Below, one piece after another: positions 53,844 to 62,957 of a stretch of DNA of 64,000 bases. Positions within the stretch are counted from its first letter, which is position 1. Each line of letters begins with the position of its first letter. The notes beneath the pieces were generated by a model, which did not search any database, was not told where the DNA came from, and saw nothing but the letters and a program-made list of their open reading frames with translations. A program made the translations under genes and the position numbers. Source of the stretch: an uncultured Alphaproteobacteria bacterium (lineage in GTDB: Bacteria; Pseudomonadota; Alphaproteobacteria; HIMB59); assembly GCA_902521795.1 (NCBI GenBank), contig CABYSX010000001.1, positions 1 to 64,000 of the forward strand. The letters run 5' to 3'.

Positions 53844-54227
53844 ATGAAGACTTTTCCAGAGCTTTTAGAAGAAGCAAATGCTGAAATCAAATCAGTGAGC
53901 CCAGAAGAATTAAAACATCAATTAGATAATGAAGAAATTATCCTTGTTGATGTTCGCTCAAAAGAAGCCATCGAGGCTGAAGGTCAAATAGAGGGGTCAG
54001 TTCATGTACCAAGAGACATGCTAGAATTTCACGCTGATCAAAGATCAGACAACCCACTTAAAAAAGAAGAGCTTGATCCCGAGAAAAAAATTGTTGTTTA
54101 TTGTGGTGTCGGCGGTCAGGGAACTTTATCAACTAAGACACTTCAAGATATGGGTTATAAAGATGTATCGAACTTATCTGGTGGAACAAATGCTTGGGTA
54201 AAAGCAGGGTTTGAATTAAAAAAATAA
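53844..54227 (+). CDS. Rhodanese-domain protein
   Basis: A 127-residue single rhodanese domain with no signal peptide. ILVDVRSKEAIEAEGQIEGSVHVPR is the CH2A region, active-site Cys87 is in VVYCGVGGQG, and MGYKDVSNLSGGTNAWVKAG the C-terminal signature. The active-site loop has Gln where Arg is common. It is divergent from the ferredoxin reductase with a GAGGAGA ribosome binding site region. It carries persulfide sulfur; the acceptor is unknown. The 54228-54323 gap after it holds no supported gene. Confidence 0.9.
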   Translation: MKTFPELLEEANAEIKSVSPEELKHQLDNEEIILVDVRSKEAIEAEGQIEGSVHVPRDMLEFHADQRSDNPLKKEELDPEKKIVVYCGVGGQGTLSTKTLQDMGYKDVSNLSGGTNAWVKAGFELKK

Positions 54228-54323
54228 ATTAATTATTTCTTTTTATTATTTTCTTAAACCATAATAGCAATTGCTAGAACAGCTCCAAAGATCCCTAGAA
54301 GAATCCATGTATCAAAAGTCTTT

Positions 54324-55514
54324 CTAAACTTTTAACATTTTTCTAGCATACCAATCGTGAAAGACATGAGTTGGTTCATCCATTACTGGTGAAAAACGTC
54401 CTCCATCAAAGCGTTTCGCATACCGGCCTCGCTGCATTCCCTCAACTACAAAAATATCTTCTTCAAATACGGTTCTCCAAAGCTTAGTATTCTCTAAACG
54501 TGTTTGCTGATATTCATCAGACAACATAGAAGAGTCAGAATAATAGATTTCAACATGTTCTTTGATTTGATCACATCCAATTGGCTCAATAATTAGATTA
54601 AAAACATGATCTTTTTGAACACCCAATATTAAATTTGGAAATAAAACAATATATTCTCCTTTACTGTTCCATTCAGAGCTTAAATTTTTAAAATTTTGAA
54701 ATTGTTTTCCTGTTGAATATCTTGGAATATATTTATTACTAATTTGCCCAGAATAATGGCCATATTTAACAATATTTTCATGATCCTCTAACTTTGAATA
54801 ACTATTTAAACCTGGGTGTATCCAAGGAAGGTGATAGGACTCTAAGTAATTTTCGACTGCTAGTTTCCAATTAGTTTTGACCTCAAGCTCAAAAGATGAG
54901 TCGCTCATATCTGAATGCATAGGTTGATCAAAAGAGGACCATCGTTCTAACAAAGGTTTATGAACCTCTTCAAAGGGTTTTGCCCTTCCATCAGGATTCA
55001 CAAATATGACATCTCTCCAAACATGAGAGCGAACCTCAATTAATGATAATTCACTTTTATTAATATCGGAGTGATAGTTATAACCTGGCCCTCCAATATG
55101 AGGGGTGGCAACAACTTCTCCAGTTTGCTTGTAGCACCAAGAATGGTAAGGACAGCGAATTGCCCCCTTTAAAACTGTGGGTTCTTCAATAAGAGTCATT
55201 CCTCGATGTCGACATACGTTTTGAAAAACTCGTATTTTTTTATCTTGGATACTATGAATTAATAAAAGAGGATTTTTAAAATAGTTGACCGGTTTAACAG
55301 AGCCAGGTTGAGGTAGGTCTTTAACGAAGCCTACGGCAAACCAACCTTTGTTAAAAAGAATTTCTTTCTCTAAATCAAAATATTCAGTTTTAGTATAATA
55401 TTCATTGGGGATGCCTTTTGCTTCGTGTATTGGTTTAATACATTGTTCTAATTTTTGAAGATTTTGAAAATAAACTTGATCGGTATCTTGTTGATCAATT
55501 TTAACTTCTCTCAC
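54324..55514 (-). CDS. Rieske-type aromatic-ring-hydroxylating/betaine demethylating oxygenase, alpha subunit
   Basis: A 396-residue oxygenase. The Rieske 2Fe-2S site is Cys101-x-His103 and Cys121-x2-His124 (CRHRG, CPYHSW). The non-haem iron site is in NYLESYHLPWIHPGL (His228, His233), with bridging Glu225; the C-terminal EEDIFVVEGMQRG holds the third ligand. The family includes glycine betaine, carnitine and stachydrine/hydroxyproline-betaine demethylases, and the neighbours (BHMT-like, DHDPS-like, ALDH, DAO-like) fit N-demethylation of a betaine. No dedicated reductase is fused or adjacent in the operon. Confidence 0.87.
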   Translation of the reverse strand: MREVKIDQQDTDQVYFQNLQKLEQCIKPIHEAKGIPNEYYTKTEYFDLEKEILFNKGWFAVGFVKDLPQPGSVKPVNYFKNPLLLIHSIQDKKIRVFQNVCRHRGMTLIEEPTVLKGAIRCPYHSWCYKQTGEVVATPHIGGPGYNYHSDINKSELSLIEVRSHVWRDVIFVNPDGRAKPFEEVHKPLLERWSSFDQPMHSDMSDSSFELEVKTNWKLAVENYLESYHLPWIHPGLNSYSKLEDHENIVKYGHYSGQISNKYIPRYSTGKQFQNFKNLSSEWNSKGEYIVLFPNLILGVQKDHVFNLIIEPIGCDQIKEHVEIYYSDSSMLSDEYQQTRLENTKLWRTVFEEDIFVVEGMQRGRYAKRFDGGRFSPVMDEPTHVFHDWYARKMLKV

Positions 55515-55533
55515 AATTATTTCCTTTTTATTG

Positions 55534-57000
55534 TCACGTTAAATCTATCCAAATAGTTTTTAGCTCACAATACTGATCATGTGCAGCTAAAGATTTGTCT
55601 CTACCCCCAAAGCCGGAGAGTTTATAACCCCCAAAAGGAGTAGTGATATCGCCCTCACCGTAACAATTAACTGCTACAGTCCCAGCCTTAATTTTTCTTG
55701 CAGCTACATGAGCTGTCTTATTAGAGCTAGTAAAAATAGAAGCAGCCAGTCCGTACTTATTTTGATTAGCTAAAGCTATGCCCTCTTCTGAATCTTTAAA
55801 AGTTGTGATCCCTAAGACAGGGCCAAAAACTTCTTCAGAAAATAGTGTATTTTCAGGCTTTACATCATCAAATATGGTTGGCTGAACAAAATATCCACCT
55901 GTATCTTCTCTAGTTCTTTTGCCTCCAATAACTAATTTATTTTTATCCTGGTTAGCTTGATCAATGAAACCCATAACCTTGTCTAGATGTACTTGTTCAA
56001 TCATAGGGCCAATTTTAGTTGAAGCATCTAAAGGATCTCCCACTACCCACTCTTTGGATTTCTCGACAATTAATTCTAATAGTTCATCTTTGATTGACTG
56101 ATGGACAAGTAAACGAGAATTTGAAGAACAGTTTTCTCCCATATTCCAGAATATAGAATTAGTGGCATGATCAGCTGCTGTATCTAAGTCCTCAGTGTCA
56201 CCCATTACAATAAAAGGATTTTTCCCACCGCACTCTAGTAAAACTCTTTTAAGATTAGTATCAGCAGAGTAACGAAGAAACATTCGCCCAGTTTCTGTAG
56301 AACCAGTAAAAGCTACACAATCAACATCAGGATGTTCGCCTAGCGCTTTTCCTACAGTCTCACCAAAACCACAAACAACATTTATAACACCATCGGGAAT
56401 GCCAGCCTCTGCAGCAAGCTCTCCAATTCGAATTGTTGAAAGAGAGGTTTGTTCAGCAGGTTTCAAGACCACTGTATTTCCAGTTGCAAGAATGGGACCA
56501 AGCTTCCAGGCAGCCATCATTGCGGGAAAATTCCATGGTAGAATAGCTGCGACAACACCCATTGGCTCTCTGACAATCATCGAGAGGATACTTGGGTCAC
56601 TTGGAGAAATTTGATCATACAACTTGTCAATAGCTTCGGCGTGCCAGCGAATAGTATTAACTGTTTCTGGCATATCGATTTCTAGACAATCAGTTATAGG
56701 CTTGCCTGCTTCCATAGCTTCCATCATCGCTAACTCCTCTGCATGAGCCTCTATGACTGTTGCAAATCTCAATAAAACTTTTTTTCTCTCAGTGGGTGCC
56801 ATCTTAGACCAAGGACCCTCCTCAAAAGCTTTTCTTGCTGCGGACACCGCTTTATCAACATCTTCACCTGAAGCCTCAGCGATACTTGCTAAAACCTTTC
56901 CGTTAGCAGGGTTAATTGTTTCAAATGTTTTGCCTTCAGATCCGGGAAGAGGTCTACCTCCTATGATCAATTGCGTTGAAAAATCAACTGTTTTAGACAT
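55534..57000 (-). CDS. NAD(P)-dependent aldehyde dehydrogenase (PuuC/betaine-aldehyde type)
   Basis: A 488-residue ALDH. Asn157 (PWNFPA), Glu256 (LLECGGKNP) and Cys291 (MGENCSS) are the catalytic residues; FTGSTETG binds NAD. The NMGENCSSNSRL cysteine motif is closest to gamma-glutamyl-aminobutyraldehyde and similar amine-derived aldehyde dehydrogenases. In this operon it may oxidise a semialdehyde such as 2-oxoglutarate semialdehyde formed after the DHDPS-family step 14 bp upstream. Confidence 0.9.
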   Translation of the reverse strand: MSKTVDFSTQLIIGGRPLPGSEGKTFETINPANGKVLASIAEASGEDVDKAVSAARKAFEEGPWSKMAPTERKKVLLRFATVIEAHAEELAMMEAMEAGKPITDCLEIDMPETVNTIRWHAEAIDKLYDQISPSDPSILSMIVREPMGVVAAILPWNFPAMMAAWKLGPILATGNTVVLKPAEQTSLSTIRIGELAAEAGIPDGVINVVCGFGETVGKALGEHPDVDCVAFTGSTETGRMFLRYSADTNLKRVLLECGGKNPFIVMGDTEDLDTAADHATNSIFWNMGENCSSNSRLLVHQSIKDELLELIVEKSKEWVVGDPLDASTKIGPMIEQVHLDKVMGFIDQANQDKNKLVIGGKRTREDTGGYFVQPTIFDDVKPENTLFSEEVFGPVLGITTFKDSEEGIALANQNKYGLAASIFTSSNKTAHVAARKIKAGTVAVNCYGEGDITTPFGGYKLSGFGGRDKSLAAHDQYCELKTIWIDLT

Positions 57001-57014
57001 TAATTACTCCTTAA

Positions 57015-57980
57015 TTAGTTCCTTTTAATTGAAGACTGGATTAACCAGTCTTTCTCTTCCTGCCAATCTCTCCAAACCAATCTATTGTTAGTAGTATGGT
57101 TGATGGGTAGTTTTGACATGGCAATTCTTAAATCATGGCGCGCAGGTGCTGCTACATTTGGTAGGGGTTTTCGGGGTGGGCCCATTTCTCTACCTGATAA
57201 ATTTGAGGCTGCTTTAATCCCTGTAAGGTAGTCAACGTCGTGTCTATTTCCTCCCAGCCATAAGCAAACGGGCTCCATCAATTTCCATAGATCCATAGCT
57301 TCTTGATATTTTTTTTCTTCAATTAAATTAAATAGTTTAACACATTCATGGGGCATAAAGTTTACAGCTCCCCAAATCATCCCTGTGCATCCACTCATTA
57401 ATGCAAATGGGGCAAAGGAGTCTATACCACAGAAAACTCTTCCTCCAGTCTTGATAAATTTTTGCAAATTTAAAAAGTCTCCTGAACTGTCTTTAATATA
57501 ATCTAAATTTTCTATTGCTAATAATTTACGATAAGTGTCTTCAGAGAGGGGTGCGGCTTGCTGTGGAACATTATACATTACGATAGGAATTCTCACTGCT
57601 TTTGCTATAGCCTCATAATGATAAATAACTCCACGTTCTGAGGGTGGTTCTAGGAAAGGTGGCATAACCATAATTGCAGTTGCACCTGCATCTTCTGCGG
57701 CCCTTGCTTTGTTGATACACTCATTAGTACTAAGTGCAGTAGTTTGTGCTATCGTAGGGCACCTACCATTAATATGTTTAACACCCTCTGTAATTAAAGT
57801 TTGTTTCTCATCATCTGTTAGATAAGCGTATTCACCGGTGCCAGAACATAAGACTAAACCATGTACACCCGCCTCTAATAAGTCATCAATGTGAGATTGG
57901 TAACGCATTAGATCAATTCCCTCTCCATTATCTTGGAATGGGGTACACATAGCTCCGTAGATACCTTTTAAAATAGTCAC
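57015..57980 (-). CDS. DHDPS/NAL-family lyase or deaminase (HypD-like candidate)
   Basis: A 321-residue class I aldolase-fold protein of the dihydrodipicolinate synthase superfamily: CSGTGEYAYLT at 45-55, Tyr136 in VMYNVP and Schiff-base Lys163 in YIKDSSGD. The operon partners are an ALDH, an FAD oxidoreductase and a Rieske oxygenase, not lysine genes, so a catabolic member is more likely. In hydroxyproline catabolism the same fold deaminates pyrroline-4-hydroxy-2-carboxylate to 2-oxoglutarate semialdehyde. The long C-terminal tail (about residues 275-321) is unusual. Confidence 0.82.
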   Translation of the reverse strand: MTILKGIYGAMCTPFQDNGEGIDLMRYQSHIDDLLEAGVHGLVLCSGTGEYAYLTDDEKQTLITEGVKHINGRCPTIAQTTALSTNECINKARAAEDAGATAIMVMPPFLEPPSERGVIYHYEAIAKAVRIPIVMYNVPQQAAPLSEDTYRKLLAIENLDYIKDSSGDFLNLQKFIKTGGRVFCGIDSFAPFALMSGCTGMIWGAVNFMPHECVKLFNLIEEKKYQEAMDLWKLMEPVCLWLGGNRHDVDYLTGIKAASNLSGREMGPPRKPLPNVAAPARHDLRIAMSKLPINHTTNNRLVWRDWQEEKDWLIQSSIKRN

Positions 57981-58038
57981 TTTCCAATAATCTCCTTGTT
58001 TAGATTATCCAATGTATCATAATTGGTTATCATTTCTT

Positions 58039-59376
58039 TTATAAATCCCTGCCTGCTGTCATTTCTCGAGATTTAATTCTTAAGTTAGCACCTATTTGTG
58101 TTAAAAAATTAGGTGGTAAAAGACTAGGTTTTTCAATATTTTCATACTTATCAAGTTGAGATGAATTTGATTTACATGCCTTATCAATGATTAGTTTTCC
58201 TGCCAAAGTTCCTTTAACTGTTCCCAATCCATTTGAACAGCAGGCTGAATAAAGGTTTTCATCTAACTCACCAAAAGCAGGAGCACCGTTTAAAGAAAGA
58301 CAAACTCGCCCTCCCCAACTAAACTCAAAAGGTATTTGATTTAAATTAGGAAAGCGTCCTAAAAAACTTTTTCGGTGTTTTTGACAGGAGTTCTCAAAAT
58401 CAGAATTAAGTGACTCGAGACTTTGACGACACCTCCAAGTATTCCTAATGAGAAGCCTAGATTGATTTTCATTGACTTTAATTTTTCTGACAGTGGTACC
58501 TATAGGATTTGAGGAAGTCAAACCCCATGAGGGGTCACTTTTTAAAATGCTATCATCAAATTTTTTTGTAAGAGAGGAGTAAGTAAAAATATGAATAAGT
58601 TGATTTTTGTAAAATCCAAAATTATTTATATGCCCATTCACTGCAAAAATAATATTTTTACTAGTAATTTTTCCTTGAGAACTATGAGCATACCAAGTCT
58701 TATTTTTTTTTTCAATTTTTTTGATAGGACTATTTTGAAAAACTTTTATTTTATCACTAAGTCTTTCTACTATTCTTTTGATATATTCAGCAGGCTGAAT
58801 TAGAATTGTTCCAGGAGTATAAATTCCTTGTTCATAATAGTTGGAACCAGTAATTTCTAACATCTGTTTGGAATCCAAAGAATGATAATCCTCTCCTAAT
58901 GCCTCTAATTGTTTTTTATAATCTTTATTAAAAGAAATACCTTTGGTTGTTGCTGCACCATTTAGCTTTCCAATCTTATTATATACACTTTGGGGAATAT
59001 CGTACTCTTCAACCATTTGTGATGAAAATTCTATAGCCTCACGATTTAGAGAAATTGAGTCTTTATCTTTTTTAATTGAACTTAAATAATCACCTTTTGC
59101 ATTTATATTATGAGGAACATCAATCATGAAACCACTATTTTGGCCAGCTGCTCCTTCACCAATACCAATCGCATCAATTAGAATTATTTTGTCTCCACTA
59201 CGAAGCTCCGTTAGTCGTTTTGCTGCAGATATTCCTGCAAAGCCACTTCCAATAACAAGCCAGTCACAGGTGTGATCTCGATCAAGAGTGGGGGCAAAAT
59301 ATTGACTATCACTTGTTTTTAACCAGCCATTTTCGCCGATTTCTAATGGAAATTTGCTAGATGAGTAAGTAGTCAA
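58039..59376 (-). CDS. DAO-family FAD-dependent oxidoreductase
   Basis: A 445-residue flavoprotein: CDWLVIGSGFAGISAAKRL (about 33-51) binds FAD, then GIGEGAAGQNSGFMIDVPHNI, PAEYIKRIVERL and GRVCLSLNGAPAFGEL, an arrangement seen in gamma-glutamylputrescine oxidase and dimethylglycine/sarcosine-type oxidases. There is no folate-binding C-terminal domain. It likely oxidises a secondary or tertiary amine produced by the Rieske and methyltransferase steps. It lies 17 bp after the BHMT-like gene. Confidence 0.85.
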   Translation of the reverse strand: MTTYSSSKFPLEIGENGWLKTSDSQYFAPTLDRDHTCDWLVIGSGFAGISAAKRLTELRSGDKIILIDAIGIGEGAAGQNSGFMIDVPHNINAKGDYLSSIKKDKDSISLNREAIEFSSQMVEEYDIPQSVYNKIGKLNGAATTKGISFNKDYKKQLEALGEDYHSLDSKQMLEITGSNYYEQGIYTPGTILIQPAEYIKRIVERLSDKIKVFQNSPIKKIEKKNKTWYAHSSQGKITSKNIIFAVNGHINNFGFYKNQLIHIFTYSSLTKKFDDSILKSDPSWGLTSSNPIGTTVRKIKVNENQSRLLIRNTWRCRQSLESLNSDFENSCQKHRKSFLGRFPNLNQIPFEFSWGGRVCLSLNGAPAFGELDENLYSACCSNGLGTVKGTLAGKLIIDKACKSNSSQLDKYENIEKPSLLPPNFLTQIGANLRIKSREMTAGRDL

Positions 59377-59393
59377 AACACTCTAAATATCTA

Positions 59394-60464
59394 CTACCCT
59401 TTGGGTAGCCACTTCTCTTCAGCTTTATACTTATCTTGATGCTTGGTATTAATGCTACTTAAAGTTTTATCTGTACCTAAGATAAAATGTTTGCTCATGT
59501 CAGGATAGTATTTGTAGGAGATAGGTTTACGACCTAAAGCCACAGCCATTTCTCTTACATGGTGTGGGGCTGCCCCACAGCATACTCCAATGAAATTAAT
59601 ATTTTTACTTTGACAATCTTTGGCAAACTCAGCCATTTCATATCGATTACAATAAAGATTATCAATACCCACAGGGAACGGTCTGTTATTAGGAATACAA
59701 TCACAGCCCTCATCTGGCAAAGAAAACCAAACTGGAAATTCATCTGTAGTTCTGACGGGAACAGGCAACCCTGCAACATGACAAGATACTTTTTCACGAA
59801 TTTTAATTAAATGTTTCATTGTATGGTAAGGTCCTCTAAAACAATTTAAGCCCACAACCTCAGCGCCATTATCTTCAAACTTTTTACAAGCATCCTCCGG
59901 GGTATCATTATCCCTTGTAAGGTCATTTGCTGGTATAGCTAAATTTACAACTGCTATTAAGCCTGCCTCTTTTATTTTTTTAAGAGCAATCAACGCCTCA
60001 CCAGTCCATTGAATTGTTTCAGCTACAACAAAGTCCACGCCTGCATCCTTTGCCCAGCCAATTTGTTCTTCATACATCTTCTCTACTTCAACTAATGAGG
60101 ATTTATTATTGGGGTCATATATATTCGTGTTAGCAACATCTCCTGCGATCATTAAATCTAAATCAGGAAATTCATTCGCAGCATCTTTTGCAATTTTTAG
60201 AGCATTTAATTGAAGTGGTTCAAGTAGTTCCTCTTTACCTATCAATCGAAGCTTTTCACGATGACCATAATATGTGAACGCTTGAACAACATCACTGCCT
60301 GCTCTAATAAATTCTCGATGAAGCTGGGTCACCACTTCAGGATGCTCTAAAACTACTTCTGGTACGAAGGCGCCTGCCTGTAGATAGCCTCTTTTTTCCA
60401 TTTCAAATAAATAACCCTCAGCACACAAAACTGGGCCCTTGTCTAATCTTTGAATTAAATCCAT
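59394..60464 (-). CDS. Homocysteine S-methyltransferase family protein (BHMT-like)
   Basis: A 356-residue TIM-barrel protein of the Pfam S-methyl_trans family. The three zinc ligands are present: Cys208 (GLNCFRG) and Cys295-Cys296 (GVCCGAAPHHV). VVAETIQWTGEAL and AGDVANTN line the barrel. It is much closer in length to betaine-homocysteine methyltransferase than to multidomain MetH. It probably transfers a methyl group from a betaine (or DMSP, given dddP nearby) to homocysteine. It is the first gene of the minus-strand operon and is divergent from the dddP operon. Confidence 0.85.
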   Translation of the reverse strand: MDLIQRLDKGPVLCAEGYLFEMEKRGYLQAGAFVPEVVLEHPEVVTQLHREFIRAGSDVVQAFTYYGHREKLRLIGKEELLEPLQLNALKIAKDAANEFPDLDLMIAGDVANTNIYDPNNKSSLVEVEKMYEEQIGWAKDAGVDFVVAETIQWTGEALIALKKIKEAGLIAVVNLAIPANDLTRDNDTPEDACKKFEDNGAEVVGLNCFRGPYHTMKHLIKIREKVSCHVAGLPVPVRTTDEFPVWFSLPDEGCDCIPNNRPFPVGIDNLYCNRYEMAEFAKDCQSKNINFIGVCCGAAPHHVREMAVALGRKPISYKYYPDMSKHFILGTDKTLSSINTKHQDKYKAEEKWLPKG

Positions 60465-60559
60465 AAACCTCTCCTCTTAATGAATAAAACTCTATTATGG
60501 AAATAAATCCATTTCTAGTTTAAAAAAAGATAAGACATTAAAGGTTTAGGAGAGTAACA

Positions 60560-61654
60560 GTGGGGGCAAAAAAAGCAGATTTTTTCGACTCAAGGGATAA
60601 ATATTTATCTTTCGTCAATTCAACAAATGAGAAAAGTAAAATTGCTTTTGAACTCGCAAAATACATAAAAAAATCAAAGATAACCAAAGATGCTTTTAGA
60701 ATTTTTGACGCTGGAACTGGTGATGGGAGTGTAATCTCTACTCTTTTATCTGCTGCTCACGAGAAATTTCCCGAAGACCCTATTATTGTTGTAGGAAAAG
60801 AAATAAGTATTGATGATATCAATAGCTTACTAGCTTTTTTAGGTTATCGGTTCTATGAACATAAAAATTTAGTTTTTTGTATCACGAATGCTTCTTACAA
60901 AGATATCCATGAGAAAGAGTTTAAAGATTGTAAGCTTATAAAAAAAGAACTCTCAGGGAACTCTAGTTTTAGTTTTAATCAGCAGCTGATGAATATGAGT
61001 GATGTCATTAAAAAAAATTGGGAGATAAAAGAAGATACATCTTCTACAATATTACGACCTAAACATAAAAGCTTTATGGTTATTTATAGAAAAGATCAAA
61101 AAATACCTTTAATTCATTTAATTCCTAAAAAATTAACTGATGTCCCCAAGGTTTATGACTTTATTATAGCCTCACAGGCCTTTCGATTGAGATCGCCCTA
61201 TCAAAGAACTTTGAATCTGGTGTTATTACCATTGATAAGGATGTTAGATTTTAAAGGGCAACTATTTTTTATCTACTCATCAGGAAATGATTTTACGAAA
61301 AAAATATTAAAACAATTTTTTCCTAAAATTAATCCATTTCAATTTAATGACCCAAAAGCTTTTATAAAAACTATCTCACAAAATATTCCTGAATTTTCAA
61401 AAAAATACAAAGTAAATATATCGAGTTTCTTTTTCTCTTTCCTAAATATATCTCTTTCTTCAAAAAGAAAATTTTCTCCCATGAATTCACTAGGACTATG
61501 GAATGCCATTACTTATGTAGGTCAAATATCAGAAAATGAGCAAAATAAGATTAATATAAATGTTAAATTTTTGGATAAAATCAGTATTAGTGCGAAAAAA
61601 CTCTCTTTAAACTTTAAAGATAATATGATGAGGTTTGAAAAAAAAATAAAATAA
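60560..61654 (+). CDS. Putative SAM-dependent methyltransferase-like protein, unknown substrate
   Basis: A 364-residue protein starting at GTG 60560, behind TTAGGAGAG. FRIFDAGTGDGSVISTLL (about 48-65) is a class I methyltransferase motif I, and the YDFIIASQAFR segment about residue 195 resembles motif IV. The C-terminal half is Lys/Phe/Ser-rich and not recognised. It is 14 bp upstream of dddP, in the same direction. A role in methylated sulfur or nitrogen metabolism is possible from context only. Confidence 0.6.
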   Translation: MGAKKADFFDSRDKYLSFVNSTNEKSKIAFELAKYIKKSKITKDAFRIFDAGTGDGSVISTLLSAAHEKFPEDPIIVVGKEISIDDINSLLAFLGYRFYEHKNLVFCITNASYKDIHEKEFKDCKLIKKELSGNSSFSFNQQLMNMSDVIKKNWEIKEDTSSTILRPKHKSFMVIYRKDQKIPLIHLIPKKLTDVPKVYDFIIASQAFRLRSPYQRTLNLVLLPLIRMLDFKGQLFFIYSSGNDFTKKILKQFFPKINPFQFNDPKAFIKTISQNIPEFSKKYKVNISSFFFSFLNISLSSKRKFSPMNSLGLWNAITYVGQISENEQNKININVKFLDKISISAKKLSLNFKDNMMRFEKKIK

Positions 61655-61668
61655 ATTAATGTTTATTA

Positions 61669-62955
61669 ATGAGTAATTTTTCCAGCAAATTCGCAGATCG
61701 TAAAATTGGACCAAAGTTTCTCGAGTCTATTAACCAAAATTATCAAAATCAAATTTATAAACCTCGACTCTATGAAGATAAGATAAATTTTGACCGTCTG
61801 AGAATGTACCGATTAAACAGGGTGCAAGAACAACTTCGTTTAAATAATGTGGGAGCATGTATTTTATTTGATCCCATTAATATTAGATATGCAACTGATA
61901 GCAGAAATATGAGCTTATTTACAATGCATGAACTGGTTCGTTTTGTGTTTATTTCTGCAGACAACAAAGTAATTTTATTTGATTACCCTAAAAGTGAACA
62001 CCTCTCTAGTCACCTCTGTACAATTGACGAAATAAGAGAAGTTGTAAGTTGGGATTTTTTTTCTGCAAATAATTTTGTCGATAAAAATGCAAAACACTGG
62101 GCTGGTATTGTTCAAGATTTAATGCGTGAGCATTCTCCTGATAACAACAGACTAGCTATTGATGTATCTGACCCTGTTGGAATTCAAATGCTTCTTAAGC
62201 AATTTAATGTTGAAATATTAAATGCTCAAAAAATTGTTGAAACTGCAAGGTCAATAAAATCAGAAGATGAGTTAGTATGCATGAAGGCCTCTATAGAGAC
62301 AGCTGAAAAAGGAATGTGGCTGATGAAAGAAAAATTACATGCTGGAATGACGGAGGAAGAACTTTGGTCATATATGCATAAGGTTAACATTGAAAGTGGA
62401 GGTGAGTGGTTCGAAACTCGTCTATTAGTATCTGGCCCAAGAACAAATCCATGGCTTCAAGAATGTAGTAATCGTGTGATTGAATCAGGTGATGTAGTAG
62501 CTTTTGATACTGATATGGTTGGACCCTACGGATATTGCGCAGATATATCTCGAACCTTTGTTGAGGGAAATAAGTTTAGTGATGAACAAAGAAGACTTTA
62601 CGATTTGGCTTTAGAACATATCAATCACAACAAGTCTCTTATCAAAGCTGGTGTAAACTTTCTAGAATTTGCAGAACAATCTTGGAAGTTACCTGATAAT
62701 TGCTATGACAATCACTATCCTTGTATTATCCATGGTGTAGGATTATGTGATGAATGGCCTTTTGTTGCATACCCTAATAAAGATTTTAGTAACTCTGATT
62801 ACTCTGCTTGCTTTGAAGAAAATATGACTATTTGTGTGGAGAGCTATATTGGAGAAGTTGGAGGAAAAGAAGGAATAAAACTTGAGGATCAATTCTTAGT
62901 CACTAAAGATGGACTTAAACAGTTGAGTTCATTTCCTTACGAGTACTCAAACTAA
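61669..62955 (+). CDS. dddP: DMSP lyase DddP (M24 metallopeptidase family)
   Basis: A 428-residue M24-fold protein that follows DddP of roseobacters nearly end to end: ILFDPINIRYATDSRNMSLF, GGEWFETRLLVSGPRTNPW, HGVGLCDEWPFVAYP. Metal ligands Asp280, Asp282, Asp292, His355, Glu391, Glu406 and the proposed catalytic base Asp361 keep the spacing I recall for the structurally studied DddP. Asp361 in HGVGLCDEWP replaces the usual HGxGLExHExP of peptidases. The enzyme cleaves dimethylsulfoniopropionate to DMS and acrylate in the cytoplasm. Neighbours are a methyltransferase-like gene and an SMR protein two bases downstream. Confidence 0.87.
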   Translation: MSNFSSKFADRKIGPKFLESINQNYQNQIYKPRLYEDKINFDRLRMYRLNRVQEQLRLNNVGACILFDPINIRYATDSRNMSLFTMHELVRFVFISADNKVILFDYPKSEHLSSHLCTIDEIREVVSWDFFSANNFVDKNAKHWAGIVQDLMREHSPDNNRLAIDVSDPVGIQMLLKQFNVEILNAQKIVETARSIKSEDELVCMKASIETAEKGMWLMKEKLHAGMTEEELWSYMHKVNIESGGEWFETRLLVSGPRTNPWLQECSNRVIESGDVVAFDTDMVGPYGYCADISRTFVEGNKFSDEQRRLYDLALEHINHNKSLIKAGVNFLEFAEQSWKLPDNCYDNHYPCIIHGVGLCDEWPFVAYPNKDFSNSDYSACFEENMTICVESYIGEVGGKEGIKLEDQFLVTKDGLKQLSSFPYEYSN

Positions 62956-62957
62956 AA

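Noticed and set aside
54254-54331. Minus-strand frame encoding a membrane-like tail (DTWILLGIFGAVLAIAIMV) just after the Rieske gene
   Set aside because: No ATG, GTG or TTG start exists in the frame after the preceding in-frame stop, and only about 25 codons are available. It could be a decayed small gene, but I cannot support a CDS.
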